Assembly: GCA_032164245.1 (NCBI GenBank)
Contig: JAVMKO010000001.1
Coordinates: forward strand, 17,831,603 to 17,895,602
DNA from: Sternotherus odoratus
Lineage: Eukaryota > Chordata > Testudines > Kinosternidae
DNA: 64,000 nt
Direction of reading: 5' to 3'
Shown here: one piece after another, positions 36,106 through 47,635 of the stretch
Layout: each line of letters starts with the position of its first letter
How positions within the stretch are numbered: position 1 is the first letter of the stretch
Translations under genes and position numbers: made by a program
Notes under the pieces: model-generated
Databases searched by the model: none
The model's input: the letters and a program-made list of their open reading frames with translations, nothing else
Told to the model about the DNA's origin: nothing

Positions 36106-36514
36106 GGATACAGATGGGGGAGTACAAGGAAACAACGAGGCAATTATTGGTCAGCCTGATTGCCTGTGCACTTTCTCATGATGTCATAAAAATGCAGAAG
36201 CTGTATCCGAGGAACATTTCTATGGTTTTCCCTTTTAATGTCAAGGTTAATATTTTCTCCATTGCTGATATATCATTCTCTGTAGTTTTCGATCTACAGG
36301 TGTCATTTCTAGGGCTGACATCTGTTTTTAAGATGTGGGAATGGTATACTTTGGGCAAACCAATCTTTTTTTGGGTTCTTTCCCTATTGTTCCCCAACAA
36401 AGAAACAAAAATATATAAATAAACAATGAGTTTTGTAGTTTCCCTTCCTCTTTTCATGTTCATCTAGATTCTCGGATATCATGGTGAGGAACATCTAAGT
36501 AAATGGATGGATGT

Positions 36515-36800
36515 CAGGGAAGGTAGTGTCTTCCAGTGGACGGGTCACCAGTCTGGGAGTCACGAGACCTGCGCTAGAGCCTCACCTGATGTAAACTGTC
36601 ACAGGTCTACTGAAGTCTAATAGAGCTACGCTGGCTGAGGATGCGGCCCCTGGTGTCTGTTCCTAGTTCTGTTATTGGTTTGTATGACTCAGGACAAGTC
36701 GCTTCACCTCTCTGCGATTCATCTATAAAGTGATACCCCATTTGTAAAGAGTGCTTTAGATCTTCAGATGACAAAGCACAGAATAAATGCAAAGTTTGAG
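36515..36800 (+). repeat. MIR-type SINE carrying an inserted palindromic repeat
   Basis: The head is recognisable (CCAGTCTGGGAGTCACGAG) and the MIR body resumes at 36655 (TCCTAGTTCTGTTATTGG, GACTCAGGACAAGTCGC, TTCACCTCTCTGCG). The tail has AAGAGTGCTTTAGATC and TCAGATGACAAAGCACAG. Between 36580 and 36652 the MIR is interrupted by a palindromic short repeat. Confidence 0.75.
36580..36652. repeat. Palindromic short repeat inserted in a MIR
   Basis: CTGATGTAAACTGTCACAGG and GAGCTACGCTGGC are decayed arms around TACTGAAGTCTAATAG, followed by CTGAGGATGCGGCCCC. It is the same family as 16330-16420. The MIR halves on both sides show that the palindrome arrived after the SINE. Confidence 0.55.
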
Positions 36801-37478
36801 ATTATACATTCTTAATTTTTTGCAAACTACAGGGAATTGAAGGTTTTTGGTGCCCCACTTCCCCACACCATGCTTGTGTGGCCTAGCAAATAGCATACAA
36901 TTGATAAATATCGTGTCCTCATTTTGAATAATGCCAACGTTTCTATGTTGTAGTCTTATATTTTAAAATACATGCCACAGTCTGTCAAATCTTTTTAGGT
37001 ACATCCCACATTTTGCTTTTATTTATCTTCAGAGTGCAGCATCCTTATTCACTACATTTTGGCTGCCAGCATAAATGGAAACTGTCTTGAGATGTATATG
37101 CATTTAGACTCCAACAGAATGACTGGCACTTGGTATGTGTTTTTAGTGTCAAGGCTATGGTAATATATATCATTAGTTGTAAAACATAGTCTGCTGCCGG
37201 CTCCGTGCCAGCATGCTGTCTTATGCACAGTGCCAAACCTTGCTGGGAACCTAATATGTTCTTTAGTTCAGCTGCAAATTTCCACAGTTGAAACAACAGC
37301 GATAAGACACCAAATGGGGTGACACAAAATATCCTTTGAACCATGTTGACTGTGTTTCAGTTTGACAGGAAAATTGACCTCAGCCTAGGCCAGGTGAGAT
37401 GCTATTGTATCTTCATCTTCCTTTTGGGCTATATGGCCACAGTCCTAAGTTGGCCATGCTATGGGACTAAGGTCTCCC
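36801..37478. other. Unassigned AT-rich tract
   Basis: No gene or repeat boundary seen. Confidence 0.45.
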
Positions 37479-37481
37479 TTA

Positions 37482-37688
37482 GGGTATGTTTACACAGGGA
37501 TAAAAGCCCTATGGCACAGCTACGACCGTCTTGGGCTCGCAGGGGTCAGACTTTGACTAAAAATTGCTGTGTAGATGTTTGGGCTCCAACCCGGGCCTGA
37601 ACATTTATACAGCAATTTTTCAGCCCTGGAGCTCAATGCAGCTAGTTCAGGCCAGCGGCAGGTTTTTTATCCCTGTGTGGACATAACC
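37482..37688. mobile_element. Harbinger-like miniature transposon
   Basis: The ends GGGTATGTTTACACAGGGAT and ATCCCTGTGTGGACATAACC are inverted repeats of about 20 bp with two or three mismatches and extend inward (AAAA and TTTT). The left flank is TTA and the right flank ATA, close to the 3-bp TWA target of PIF/Harbinger elements. The middle keeps two further inverted segments (TTGGGCTC and GAGCTC-like). No coding capacity. Confidence 0.8.
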
Positions 37689-38052
37689 ATATGCAGCCCT
37701 GCTCAGATCATGGCTCTGGCTATGGGGTCTAGCCCTGCTTTCTCAAGTATGCAGGGAAGAGGAGGAGAGGGGAAGTGACCCTGGCTCCATTCCCCTGCTT
37801 GCTTCAGAGGGGAAAGGAGACGTGGAGGATGAACTGTGACTCTGAGTAACAGTTCATTCTCTGAACTGGTCCTGGGGCAGTGCCACCCCTTTTTTAGGAC
37901 AGGTTGTAAAGTTATGATCTAGCTCTTTCTGATCTTTTGGGATACACTGTGAAATAGACGATGCAGAAAGAAAACCTTGCCTTTGGTCTCCTGATGTGTA
38001 ATATAGCACAGTATGTAATAACAACTTGTCTTTCCAATAGTGTTTTTTGTAT

Positions 38053-38125
38053 GCAGTGTTGTTATAGCCGTGTCTGTCCCAGGACATTAGAGACACAAGG
38101 TGGGTGAGGTAATATCTTTATTTGT
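38053..38125. repeat. Dispersed turtle repeat fragment
   Basis: TTGTTATAGCCGTGTCTGTC, then CAGGACATTAGAGACACAAG and GTGGGTGAGGTAATATC, matches from memory a dispersed reptile repeat. Only one end is present, and the class is not assigned here. Confidence 0.5.
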
Positions 38126-41100
38126 ATGGTCACATATATCTAAGGGCTTTGTTATATTTTCACATATGATATTCATACTGTAAGATGGCAGATACACTGG
38201 TAAGGAATGACAGAAGGTTATGGCCACAGAAGCAAAAAAATAAATAAATAATTAGCATGAGAATTGTCATTCATCATTTTGACTGATTTACTTAGTCTAC
38301 TATTTGACTGTGGGATGAAAAATTAGAAGCTGAAGAACCCCCTTGTGATCCATTGTAATCCACCAAAAAGGGAAGGGAAATAAAAAGTGAGCCACCATGC
38401 GGATTCCGTAATCCCTTGTTTAAAGAAAGTTTGTTTGCATGGGAGGGCTGAGGAGCAGCTGCTCACTGAAATAATATGCAGTCCAATATTAATCCAATCA
38501 TAAAAATCTAACATTATTTATTGGATTATGTTATTTAGTTTTTAAAGGTTTTACGATATAGCAAATCTGGATTTTGAAGCTCCTTATCTCCTCCTATCTC
38601 TGTGACAGCACTACTTTTGCTTTGCAGAACCTGGAGATTATAACAATAATACATAAAAATAAAAACTGTGGGTTGGAATGGGTGTTGTTTGCTCTCTTTA
38701 TTGGATATTTCTCAACAACTCTTCTCATTATAGCTTGGCATTATGAGCCAGCACACACAGAAAGAAACCTAGGGTCACCCATTTCTTTACACATGGTAAT
38801 CCATTTTCATAATGATCCTTGGATTCAGATTGGAATAGACCTCCTGTGGTTCCTTTATGTATATGTAATGAAAAGGAAAATGTAAAGATTCCATTTCTAA
38901 TGGAAATGGTTGGGCAAATTCTTTAGACAAACTTTGTTCCTGCAACTCACATGAAAGTTAATGGGAATTAAAATTAATGGAGGTGGCAGAGACTGAGCAT
39001 TTCTCATGCTGAGGCCATTATTTGGCAAGGACAATGTGTAATACAGATGTTTACTTCAAGAGCTCTCATCTAAGACCCCATGGGTCTAGAGCTTGGGTTG
39101 TCAGAGTTGCTAGGTAGCTGACAGTGCTATGTTGCCATCAATTTGCACTCCATGAGTTGTTGTAGACCGTGGTCTGTCTCCTCCCAGGGGGTCTGACCGG
39201 CAGTAGTTCTCGTGTCTCCTGATTGATTTCCTGCCCTATATAAACCTAAGGGGATGTTCAGGAAGTGTTCTGGGAACGTGTGGCTCTTCCGTAGCTGCCA
39301 TGGTCATTCCTGCTCCTTATTGCTGGACCCTGAAACTTGACACTGATTTTGATCCTTGGTATTGACTGGCCTGGAACCAAAGTACTCCTCTGCAACTCCT
39401 AGCCTCAGGTTTGCCCCTGCTCTGACCTTGGGTCCTGACTCTGCTTGTCAGGACTGTCTGATTGGGTCGTTGCAGAAGAATGTAGAAAAGGAGCCATTTT
39501 CTAACATGAAAAATAGTTCAACTCTGACACAAAACCCACTTCAAAATTTCTATGAAAAATACGTTTTCAGGTTTCAACCAGCTCTGTAATCTACCATTTC
39601 ACTGGTGATCATTTAGCAGAAAAAGCCTGCCATTCTGGGTGCAATCTGAGTAGACAATCACAGCACTTTTCTTTCTACCTGACTCCTATCTATCTGGCAA
39701 GAAGGAATGAGCTGAGCCGCAGGGAACTTCTGAGAATGTGTGTCCTTATAGTCCACTGCCAGGAGGTGAACCATGGAGACAGACAGACCAAGACATTCCA
39801 TGTGAGAACAACTGTTGTGAGAGGAATAGGAAGGGGGACAGTCTCTGAGGGAGGAAATAGAAAGCAGTATTGGATTATCAAGTGTATGTAATACTACTGT
39901 TCTGTTTTACTATATTGGTATGTAATGGTAGCAAGCTGGCATTACTTAGTAGATCTTGACTAGGAAAAAACTCCACATTTGAGCAGGAATATTGCAAATG
40001 ATAAAGTTAACAGAATTTTGAAAGATAAATCAAGCAAACTGACAGGGACATTCAGTCTCTATAAATGTGCTCTGTATAACAGACATTAGATCATAGATTA
40101 AAAAAATCCATTCATATATAGTCACACCCGGAACATTGCCCCTGTACTGTGGTTCATCTGTATTCTAAAATGGAATACATTCACATAATCCATTTTCACC
40201 TTAAAATAATGACAACGACATAGGGGATATTTCCTAGGTATTAATGACTAACTGGATTTAACACGTCTCCTCTTCAATCATTTATTATCAGGAAATGCTG
40301 TGCAACTTAACTGTCACTGTTTAAATAATGACCTTAGTAGACTACAGTACATGATTTTAAAGGCATGCCTGATGAGACCACAGTCACAAATATGAACCAA
40401 AGCATTTTATTTTAGTGAAGCCCATCTACTGTCCTTCAGAGTGCCCCATAAATTGTTCCACTCCCTATTTCTTTTATTAAACAAAGTCCTAAGACTTGCA
40501 GGTGCATGCACATTTATATGTGAGCACCCTGAACTTTGCATCATTCTGGGCCATTCATTCCCTTTTTTAATATCTTCAGTTACCTCTAATCTATTTAGGT
40601 GGCATCTTAAACTCTCCCGAACTGTTACCGGCACCAGAGAAGGGCCAGTAGTGAGTACAATTCTCTTACCCACTGCTGCCAAAGCTTGATGTCAATCAGG
40701 GTGTAATATGAATTACATCTGTTTGCTATGGCTCATTGATTTTGCTTTATCAGTAACTAGGAGAGAGTGTCTCCTCTCCTCTCCCCCTCCCCCTCCCTGA
40801 AGTTAGGTCTTGGCAAGGATTGGTCTGCTCTGTGGACTGTTGCTGACAGTAGACCTTTAAACATTCCCAGTTATTGTAAAGACCAGTGTGACATAAATTA
40901 TTGAATAAATCAATATGTAAAATGCAACCCATCATCTTTTTTTACCCATCTCTCAACCAAAATCTGTATTTGGAGAATAACAATAAAAGTTTAATGAGCA
41001 TTGTCATGATGAATATCTTCTCATCTTGTAAATCAAGAATTTACTTCTTAGACATACAACAGTAAAAAGTAATATACACTGCTTAACAATCTGTTTTAAA

Positions 41101-41434
41101 CTGTAGCTCAGAGGTAACACAAAGACCATGGCATGGTAAGGTTGATTAGCAAGCATTTCCGATTAGATATTGTAATAGTCATGAAAATCTGTATAATTTG
41201 ACAGAGTGCAAATTAAGGCCCTAATGAGTGCTCTGTGACAGAAACCCTTATTGATTTCATCGGGAATATCTCTGAAGATACAAGAGTACAACCATTGTGG
41301 GTTCAAGATCTAGGGCCATAAACTAGAGTCCCTATAAAGTCAATATGGCTACATGGGGGCTCAGGGGACCATTCACATATTTCTGATTGCATGGACTGTA
41401 CCTACATAATACACTGATTTGCTTGGGGCCTGTT
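38126..41434. other. Long unassigned non-coding tract
   Basis: About 3.3 kb. A segment at 39175-39480 has a TATATAAACC motif followed by CT-rich phrases (CTGACCTTGGGTCCTGACTC), resembling an LTR-like or gypsy-like dispersed repeat, but no ends or duplications could be placed. The rest is AT-rich and featureless. A CT-rich run lies near 40765-40800. Confidence 0.4.
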
Positions 41435-41580
41435 CAATAGGAATTGCTAGACTGAATCAGACCAGTGCTCTAAGTAATCCACTGTCATTGCACTGTCTGG
41501 CCAATACCAGTCATTTCAAACATTGGTGTAAGAAACCCAGCAGACCGTAGTTAGGGGAACTTTCTCCCATTAGTTAGAGT
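41435..41580. repeat. CR1-type dispersed repeat, old copy
   Basis: The phrases AGGAATTGCTAGACTG, AATCAGACCAGTGCTC and CACTGTCTGGCCAATACC, plus the end phrase GTGTAAGAAACCC, match a common CR1-associated pattern. A better copy is at 42334-42500. Confidence 0.55.
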
Positions 41581-41734
41581 TTGTCTCAAACCCTGTAGCA
41601 TGAGAGTTTATAGTCCTTCCAAAACCCTGGTTTGATTTGTTTCAGTATTTACTATTATCACGGGATATTTTTTACTCTGTATTTTTTTAAATTATCCATA
41701 TAAACATATGGAAGAAGGATAATGTTGTGTTTAA

Positions 41735-41960
41735 GTCACATGACTGGAAATCAGGAAATCTGGCTTTAATTCACAGCTTTGCCTGAAATTTCCTATGTAA
41801 CTTTGGGCAACTCACTTCATCTCTCTGTGCCTCAACTTCCCATGCATAAAATGGGGCTAATATTTCCCTACATAAGAGGGTTGTTTTGAGAATGAAATCT
41901 GCTAATGACTGTGAAGCACTTATTGCTGATGTGGTGGAAGCCTATGAATACATAGATCAA
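41735..41960 (+). repeat. MIR-type SINE, nearly full length
   Basis: Head with CTGGAAATCAGGAAATC, body with AACTTTGGGCAACTCACTTC, core with CATCTCTCTGTGCCTC and AAAATGGGGCTAATA, tail with GTTGTTTTGAGAATGAAATC and TGTGAAGCACTTA. One of the best preserved MIR copies here. The 68-codon frame at 41886-42092 overlaps the tail and is not a gene. Confidence 0.85.
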
Positions 41961-42333
41961 AAGAAATGTCTGATTCCTTTCTTGAATCCTGTGGAACTCT
42001 TAGCCTCAATACACAGGCTCAGTGTTTGTTGTGTGCAAAATAATTTATTTTACCATATCAGATGTGCTGCAGGTGGAGCAGCAGTAAAATAACACATTAA
42101 CACTTAACTTTTGACATTTCATGACTTCTGAGTGCTTAACTGTGCAACCTTAATGTTGCATTAATATCGGTTCCCCCCATTCAATATTTCATATAACATT
42201 TATGATCCTTCAAGATGAGATGTGTTATATAAAAGTAAGATGTTATTGCCTTTCACTAAGCATTTCATCTTTATAGAGCTGTTGCCTAGGAGATGAACAA
42301 ATTTTGATTTTCCAAGATTCCCTGCAGCATATA

Positions 42334-42500
42334 TAAGAACAAAAGAAAGGCCAATACTAGGTCAGACCAATGGTCTGTCTAGCCCAGGATTCTGTCTCTG
42401 ACAGTGGCTAGTGCAAAATGCTTCAGAGAGAATGAACTGAACAGGGGAATTTCAAGTGATCCATTTTCTATCGTCCATTCCCAGCTTCTGTCATGAGCCG
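42334..42500. repeat. CR1-type dispersed repeat
   Basis: ATAAGAACAAAAGAAAGGCC, then AGGTCAGACCAATGGTCTG and CTGACAGTGGCTAGTGC, then GATCCATTTTCTATCGTCC and CATTCCCAGCTTCTG. The order matches a dispersed reptile CR1-associated repeat. Confidence 0.65.
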
Positions 42501-43815
42501 TTTGATTGAAACCAGGGCTTATATATGGGCAACAAACCAAAATTATTAAGATGAGCCATTTGTTAATCCAAATTCATACTACATATTAGCAGCTTTGGAG
42601 AAAATCTTTGTCCTTATGAACAGAGCAAACATATTTTATGTGCTTTAATAAAGCAAATTTCCTGTCCATTTTAACTTACTTCTTGTTTCTGGGAGCTGCA
42701 TTCTTTTATTCAGGTACTAGAGTTCTCTGCGCATCCCTGGAGGAATAGAATGCAGAGGACTGCTTCTGCTGGAAGATATTATTGGTGAATTTCAATTGTA
42801 CAGCAGGGTCTCCTGTAAGACAGGTGAATTGTCAAGGACTTTGTTTCATGGTGAAAAGAAATTATGCTTCTGTGCAGAACTGAATAAGCTGGAAGCCCAA
42901 GGGGAATGCATTGCCTTACCTGCAGGGTTCTGTTGCATATGTGAGAATGGATGACAATAATACAGTAAATAAAGGTAATAAATAAGCACAGCAATGTCAG
43001 TTTTCAAGTTGCAGATGGTTACCATCTCATACAAACATGATATGAAGTCTGCCGTCATTAGTGATGTTACTTCATAGCATTTGGTTCTAGCAGTGCCTAA
43101 TCATACCGCCCTTCACTGCGAATGCCGATGGCCGCTTTACAATCCAGTGAAAAAACACTTCTGAATTGTTGCTGTTTCATATTTTATTATGCCTTTTGCT
43201 GCCTGTGAAAGGAAGTTATGATCAAAGATTCCTTCCCCGCTTTATGGTGTATAAAATATTTAAATAGGATTTGAAGATAGATGGCAAATAACCTGCACAA
43301 ATGAAAAAAAAAAGTAAGCCTATAATTCTAATTGTCCACCTCTCCTAAACAATGGGGTTGTTTTGACATTTTTAGATGTGCTGAGGATTTATCCCAGTAT
43401 TAGTTAAATAGTGTTTAAAATAAAATAACCACATTAAAGGGAGACTTGCAGAATGAATGAAGAGGGGGAAGATTTAAAGAGTTTGCATTGGAAAACATAG
43501 CATTGGAACTCTCTGGGGACTATATTATTGGTCCATTGATGCACAATCTGGCTGCACTGTGCATGCATAAATGCCTTCAGCAATTAAAGCCTCTATTAAT
43601 GGACAAAAATACTCACCCCAGAGATTATTTTTATCGAGATAAGAATCAGGTCTTTTCAGGAAATCGGAGGCCTGGAATAGTAAAACTTGTACCCCACACA
43701 CTAGAGGGGACAGAACACCACACCCAGGTGGTGTGTGGGTTACACTATGAGTGAAACTGTTTCATGAAATGGTTGCACAAAAAGAAATTACTGAAACTAG
43801 TTACCCTTTTTTAGA
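42501..43815. other. Unassigned AT-rich tract
   Basis: No exon or repeat ends. Frames here are about 90 codons at most, without a domain. Confidence 0.45.
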
Positions 43816-43817
43816 TA

Positions 43818-43972
43818 AGGGGCAGGCAAATGTTTTGGCTTGAGAGCTACATCAGGTTTTTGAAATTGTATGGAGGGCCTCCACAAATAGTCAGGCATGG
43901 CCCTGTCTCCGCCCCCATCCAAGCCCTTCTGCTTCTTCCCTCCTGACACGCCCCTCCCTCCCCCCCTGTTTT
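43818..43972 (-). mobile_element. hAT-type family A fragment
   Basis: GGGGCAGGCAAATGTTTTGG and GAAATTGTATGGAGGGCC match, in the opposite orientation, the right end of the family A element at 47094-47574. The other end is lost. It directly precedes a CR1 3' end. Confidence 0.65.
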
Positions 43973-43984
43973 TATATGTTTGCA

Positions 43985-44515
43985 TTCTTAACAGTGAGTG
44001 TGATTAACCATTTGAACAAACTACCAAGGGAAGTAGTGGATTTTCTCTCTCTGATGATACCTTCAAATCAGGACTGAATGCCTTTCTGGAAAATAAGATT
44101 TAGTCAAATACAAGTTAATTTTTAGTCAACCTCAAGTTACTGGGCTCAATTGAGGGGCAACTGGTTGAATTTTAATGGCCTTTGTTACATAAGAGATCAC
44201 ATGGGGCAGCATGCGAGCTGATTTTCAGTGGCACTCACACTGACTGGTCTGGGGGTTCTGCATTTTAATTTAATTTTAAATTAAGCTTCTTGAACATTTT
44301 AAAAACCTTATTTACTATACATACAACAATAGTTTAGTTCTATATTATAGACTTATAGAAAGAGACCTTCTAAAAATCTTAAAATGTATTACTGGCACAT
44401 GAAACCTTAAATTAGAGTGAATAAATGAAGACTTGGCTCACCACTTCTGAAAGGTTGCTGATCCCTGCACTAGATGATGTAATGACTTCTTCTGGCTTTA
44501 AGCTCTATGAAGCTA
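43985..44515 (+). repeat. CR1 3' end split by a hAT-type element
   Basis: The left part (43985-44202) has GTGTGATTAACCATTTGAAC, CCAAGGGAAGTAGTGG and GACTGAATGCCTTTCTGG, the 3' untranslated region of a turtle-type CR1. After the element at 44203-44467 the CR1 resumes with ACTAGATGATGTAATG and CTTCTTCTGGC, ending in the CTATGAAGCTATG tail typical of CR1. There is no poly(A), and no coding part is retained. Confidence 0.75.
44203..44467 (-). mobile_element. hAT-type element inside CR1 3' end
   Basis: The right end AGGTTGCTGATCCCTG is the terminal repeat of a known-looking turtle hAT miniature element, and the interior (TTTCTATAAGTCTATAAT and TTGTTGTATGTATAGTAAAT on the minus strand) matches that pattern from memory. 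The left end is truncated near GGGGCAGCATGCGAGC. A target duplication cannot be drawn cleanly: CACAT on the left against CACTAGAT on the right. Confidence 0.7.
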
Positions 44516-44519
44516 TGGA

Positions 44520-46235
44520 AGACCTGAATGTATTATTATTAGCACTATTACTTTGTTCAAAACGTTTCACTGTTCATATGTATGAGTAGTCATTTTATTA
44601 TTATGGTAGCTGTAAGAACAAACATTTCAGCACAATCTAAGCTTTAGGTTCATAGTGAAGTTTGCTATCACACAACAGTGAACTCTTTAAAACATCAGTT
44701 ACTCCATATGTCTGAGGTGAACCAACAGCAATGTTGACAATGGACATGGAAGAAAAATATTCACTAAAACTTTTTTAAGGCTATCAGAAAATTATGTGCA
44801 TCAATTGTGTGCATCAGTTATGAATCAAGAATCATTATGTAGGGAGTTTGGGTGTTTAACAGGATTGTGAGCTCCACTGCGAGGCAAGGTGCCAAAGTGT
44901 CCCTTGTGAATTTCATCCACAGTGTTCAGAAGTGCATGAATAATTTGGAGTGTGCTAAGCCCATCTCTAACTGCACCCCAACAAAAGTAAAACAAATGTG
45001 CATGGATTCATTGCGTCGTGATGATACTGAAATAGGTGCAGTTGAACTCTCATGCATTGCTTGCAAACATTATTATCAATAGTGTGCCATACATGAGCAC
45101 TGATCACTGTAACCCATGCCTCAGTCATAGACGGGTGGGCCCAGATATTCAAAAAGGCTCAGAGCTAGATTTTTAAGTGTTTGACTCCCATAATTGAAAC
45201 AGAAGTTCCAGTAAATGCAAATATAGCAACAATAGCATTCCTACTTAAGAAAGCATTTTGAAAATGGCTCGTAGGAAGGAGGGAAAGGAACACGGGCAGT
45301 GGGAATGAATCAAGAGCATTTAACTCCCCCTTCTGTCCCTGAAAAAAGAACAGAAAGGCATCATTAGGGCTTTCTTTCCTTTATCGTCTCTCCCAGCAAA
45401 TTACACATTCTCTCTAGAGTACACACGCATCATTAAACACTCCATAGATCTCCCATAGCTTCTCCACCCTAACACTCAAGAAGCCAGTCATCAGATTAAT
45501 CTTTGTCACTAACAATCACTTGTGTAGCTATAAGAAAGGAACATTATAGCCATACAAGCACAGCAGGGAACTATAATTTAAACCTCATACTGCTGAATTA
45601 AGGGCATTTATCAATATACTAATCCATCTCACACATATTATTATATTTTAGTCTCACAGTGCCAGTATGTTCAGGTATTTTAACCCAAGGCTCTAAATAT
45701 ATTTAATCAGCAATCTGCTCTTGATATGAACTATTAGAGCTAAGACAGGGCTAGGTGTTGATATTATTTGTTACTTCACTGGCAGCAGGCCACTCAGATG
45801 CCCACCTGCACCACTTGGATGTACCTTGATAGAATTAGGAGTACCTTTCCTATGTGGTCACGTTCATCCACAGGCTCCAGGCCTCAGTGCCATTCCTTCC
45901 CATCCCCCAGTCCTGTAATTGGAGAGAGCTTCCAGGAACAGCTGAGACTTCCCAGGAACAGCCAGAAAGTGGAACAAGACGAACCTTCTCCATTAGGGGT
46001 TCCTGGCTCCAATGGCCCTCATCTGACCAAACATCCTCTCTTCCAACCACATGGAGTGAGGGAGGCTGGGCAGGAGCTCCCACTTTGCATAGCCAGCCCT
46101 CAGGAGCAGCCAAAACTATGCAACCTTCACAGCAACATCTAGGAACAGATCAGGGAGTAGTCAGCCTGGGGCTGCCTTTCCGCCTCCTGCTCCCCTTCAC
46201 AGCCATTGGACACCGGGTTACTGTTGCCACTCTGA
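44520..46235. other. Unassigned tract, GC-richer at the right
   Basis: Left part AT-rich and featureless; a weak palindromic-repeat remnant lies near 45145-45265. From about 45880 the sequence becomes GC-richer, with overlapping open frames of 124 and 145 codons on one strand. None has a domain. Confidence 0.4.
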
Positions 46236-46239
46236 ACTG

Positions 46240-46834
46240 CGTAGACGGAGTTCAGGGCTGGGGCGGGGGGTTGAGGTGCAGGAGGGGGTGAGGGTTACGG
46301 GCTCTGTGAGGGAATTAACGTGTGGAGGAGGTTCCTACCTGGGGCGGAGGGTTGGGATACAGGAAGGGGTGCAGGCTCTAGCTGGGCTGGGCTTACCTCA
46401 GGTGACTCCTGATCAGTTGCACAGTGGGGCTAAGGTAGATTCCTTGCCTGCCCTGGCTCTGAACGGTTCCTGGAAGCAGCAACACGTCTGGCTCCTTGGT
46501 GGAGGGGCCGGAGGGGCTCTGCGTGCTGCTCGTGCCCAAAGGTGCTGATCCCACAGCTCCCATTGGCCACGATTCCTGGCTAGTGGGAGCTGCGGAGCCG
46601 GTGCTCGGGGCAGGGGGCGCACGCAGAGTCCCCTCCCCACTCCCTCCGCCTAGGAGCCAGATGTGTTGCCACTTCTGGGAACCGTGTAGAATCAGTGCAT
46701 GCAGGGAACCTGGCTTAGCCCCGCTGCGCCTCCAACTGGGCTTTTAGTGGCCTGGTCAGCAGTGTTGACCATAACTGCCAGGGTCCCTTGTCAACCGGGC
46801 ATTCCGGTCAAAAACCGGATGCCTGGCAATCCTA
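46240..46834. mobile_element. hAT-like element, right part only
   Basis: The right end reads AACCGGATGCCTGGCAATCCTA, with a related inner phrase TCAACCGGGCATTCCGG. Inside is a GC-rich body with CAGCTCCCATTGGCCACG and its imperfect inverse CTAGTGGGAGCTGCGG, and G-rich tandem phrases at 46240-46290. The left terminal repeat was not found. The open frames here reflect the GC-rich composition. Confidence 0.55.
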
Positions 46835-46837
46835 ATA

Positions 46838-47635
46838 TTTAATAATGGGCTCTCCAGTTTAGAAGAGAAAGTTATAATCCAATCCAGTATCTGAATGTTG
46901 AATCTAGACAAATTCTGCCTGGAAATAAGGAGTAAATGAAAGTAATTAACCATTGGAACAATTTAAGTTGTGGTGGATTCTCTTTCACTGGCAATTTTAA
47001 AATTAAGATTAGATGTTTTTCTGAAAGATGTGCCTGAAGAATTATTTTGAGGGAAATTTTGTGGCCTGTGTTATATAGGAGGTCAGACTAGATTGAGGTG
47101 GGCAAACTACAGCCCCCGGGCCACATCCGGCCTGAGGGCCCCTCCTGCCTGGCCCCTGAGCTCCTGGCCGGGGAGGCTAGCTCCTGTTAAGGTAGGTGGG
47201 TATATATAGGGGTTGGGGCAGTCGGTGACAGGGAGCAGGGGGAGTTGGGTATGAGGTGAGGTTCTGGGGGGCAGTTAGAATGAAGGGTCTTGGGAGGGGC
47301 CAATCAGGGGACAAGGGGTAGGAGACTTAGATGAAGGTGGGATCCTGGGGGGTGGTATGGGATAGGGGTGGTCTCTGAGGGGGTGCTAAGGGGACAAGGA
47401 ATGGGGGGGGGGGAGTTGGATGGGTTGGGGATTCTTAGGGGGATGGAAAGTTTGTTGGGGTCGGATAGGGGTGGGACCAAGCTGTTTGGATAGGCACAGC
47501 CTTCCCTACCTGGCTCTGCGAACAATTTTGCAATCCTGATGTGGCCCTCAAGCCAAAAAGTTTGCCCACCCTTGGAGTAGATCAGAATGGTCCCTTCTGG
47601 CCTTGGAATCTAAAAATCCATGAACCTAGTAATAT
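46838..47635 (+). repeat. CR1 3' end split by a hAT-type element
   Basis: The left part (46838-47093) has GCCTGGAAATAAGGAG, AATTAACCATTGGAAC and GTGGCCTGTGTTATATAGG. After the insertion at 47094-47574 the CR1 resumes with ATCAGAATGGTCCCTTCTGG and ends near 47630. The left edge lies four bases from the hAT-like end at 46834, so several events stack here. Confidence 0.8.
47094..47574 (+). mobile_element. hAT-type family A element inside CR1
   Basis: Starts TGAGGTGGGCAAACT and ends AGTTTGCCCACCCTTG. The flanks GACTAGAT (47086-47093) and GAGTAGAT (47575-47582) are an 8-bp duplication matching at 7 of 8 positions, and they fall inside the CTAGAT motif of the CR1 3' end. The core has the same G-rich minisatellite phrases as 5777-6492 (CAGGGGACAAGG, TTGGATGGGTTGGGG). 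No transposase. Confidence 0.9.

Noticed and set aside
39175..39480. Possible LTR with a TATATAA motif
   Set aside because: No terminal TG/CA pair, target duplication or poly(A) signal could be placed, so it is kept only as a remark in the tract entry.
45854..46747. Overlapping open frames in GC-rich sequence
   Set aside because: Part lies in a hAT-like element and the rest has no domain; frames are in conflict with each other.
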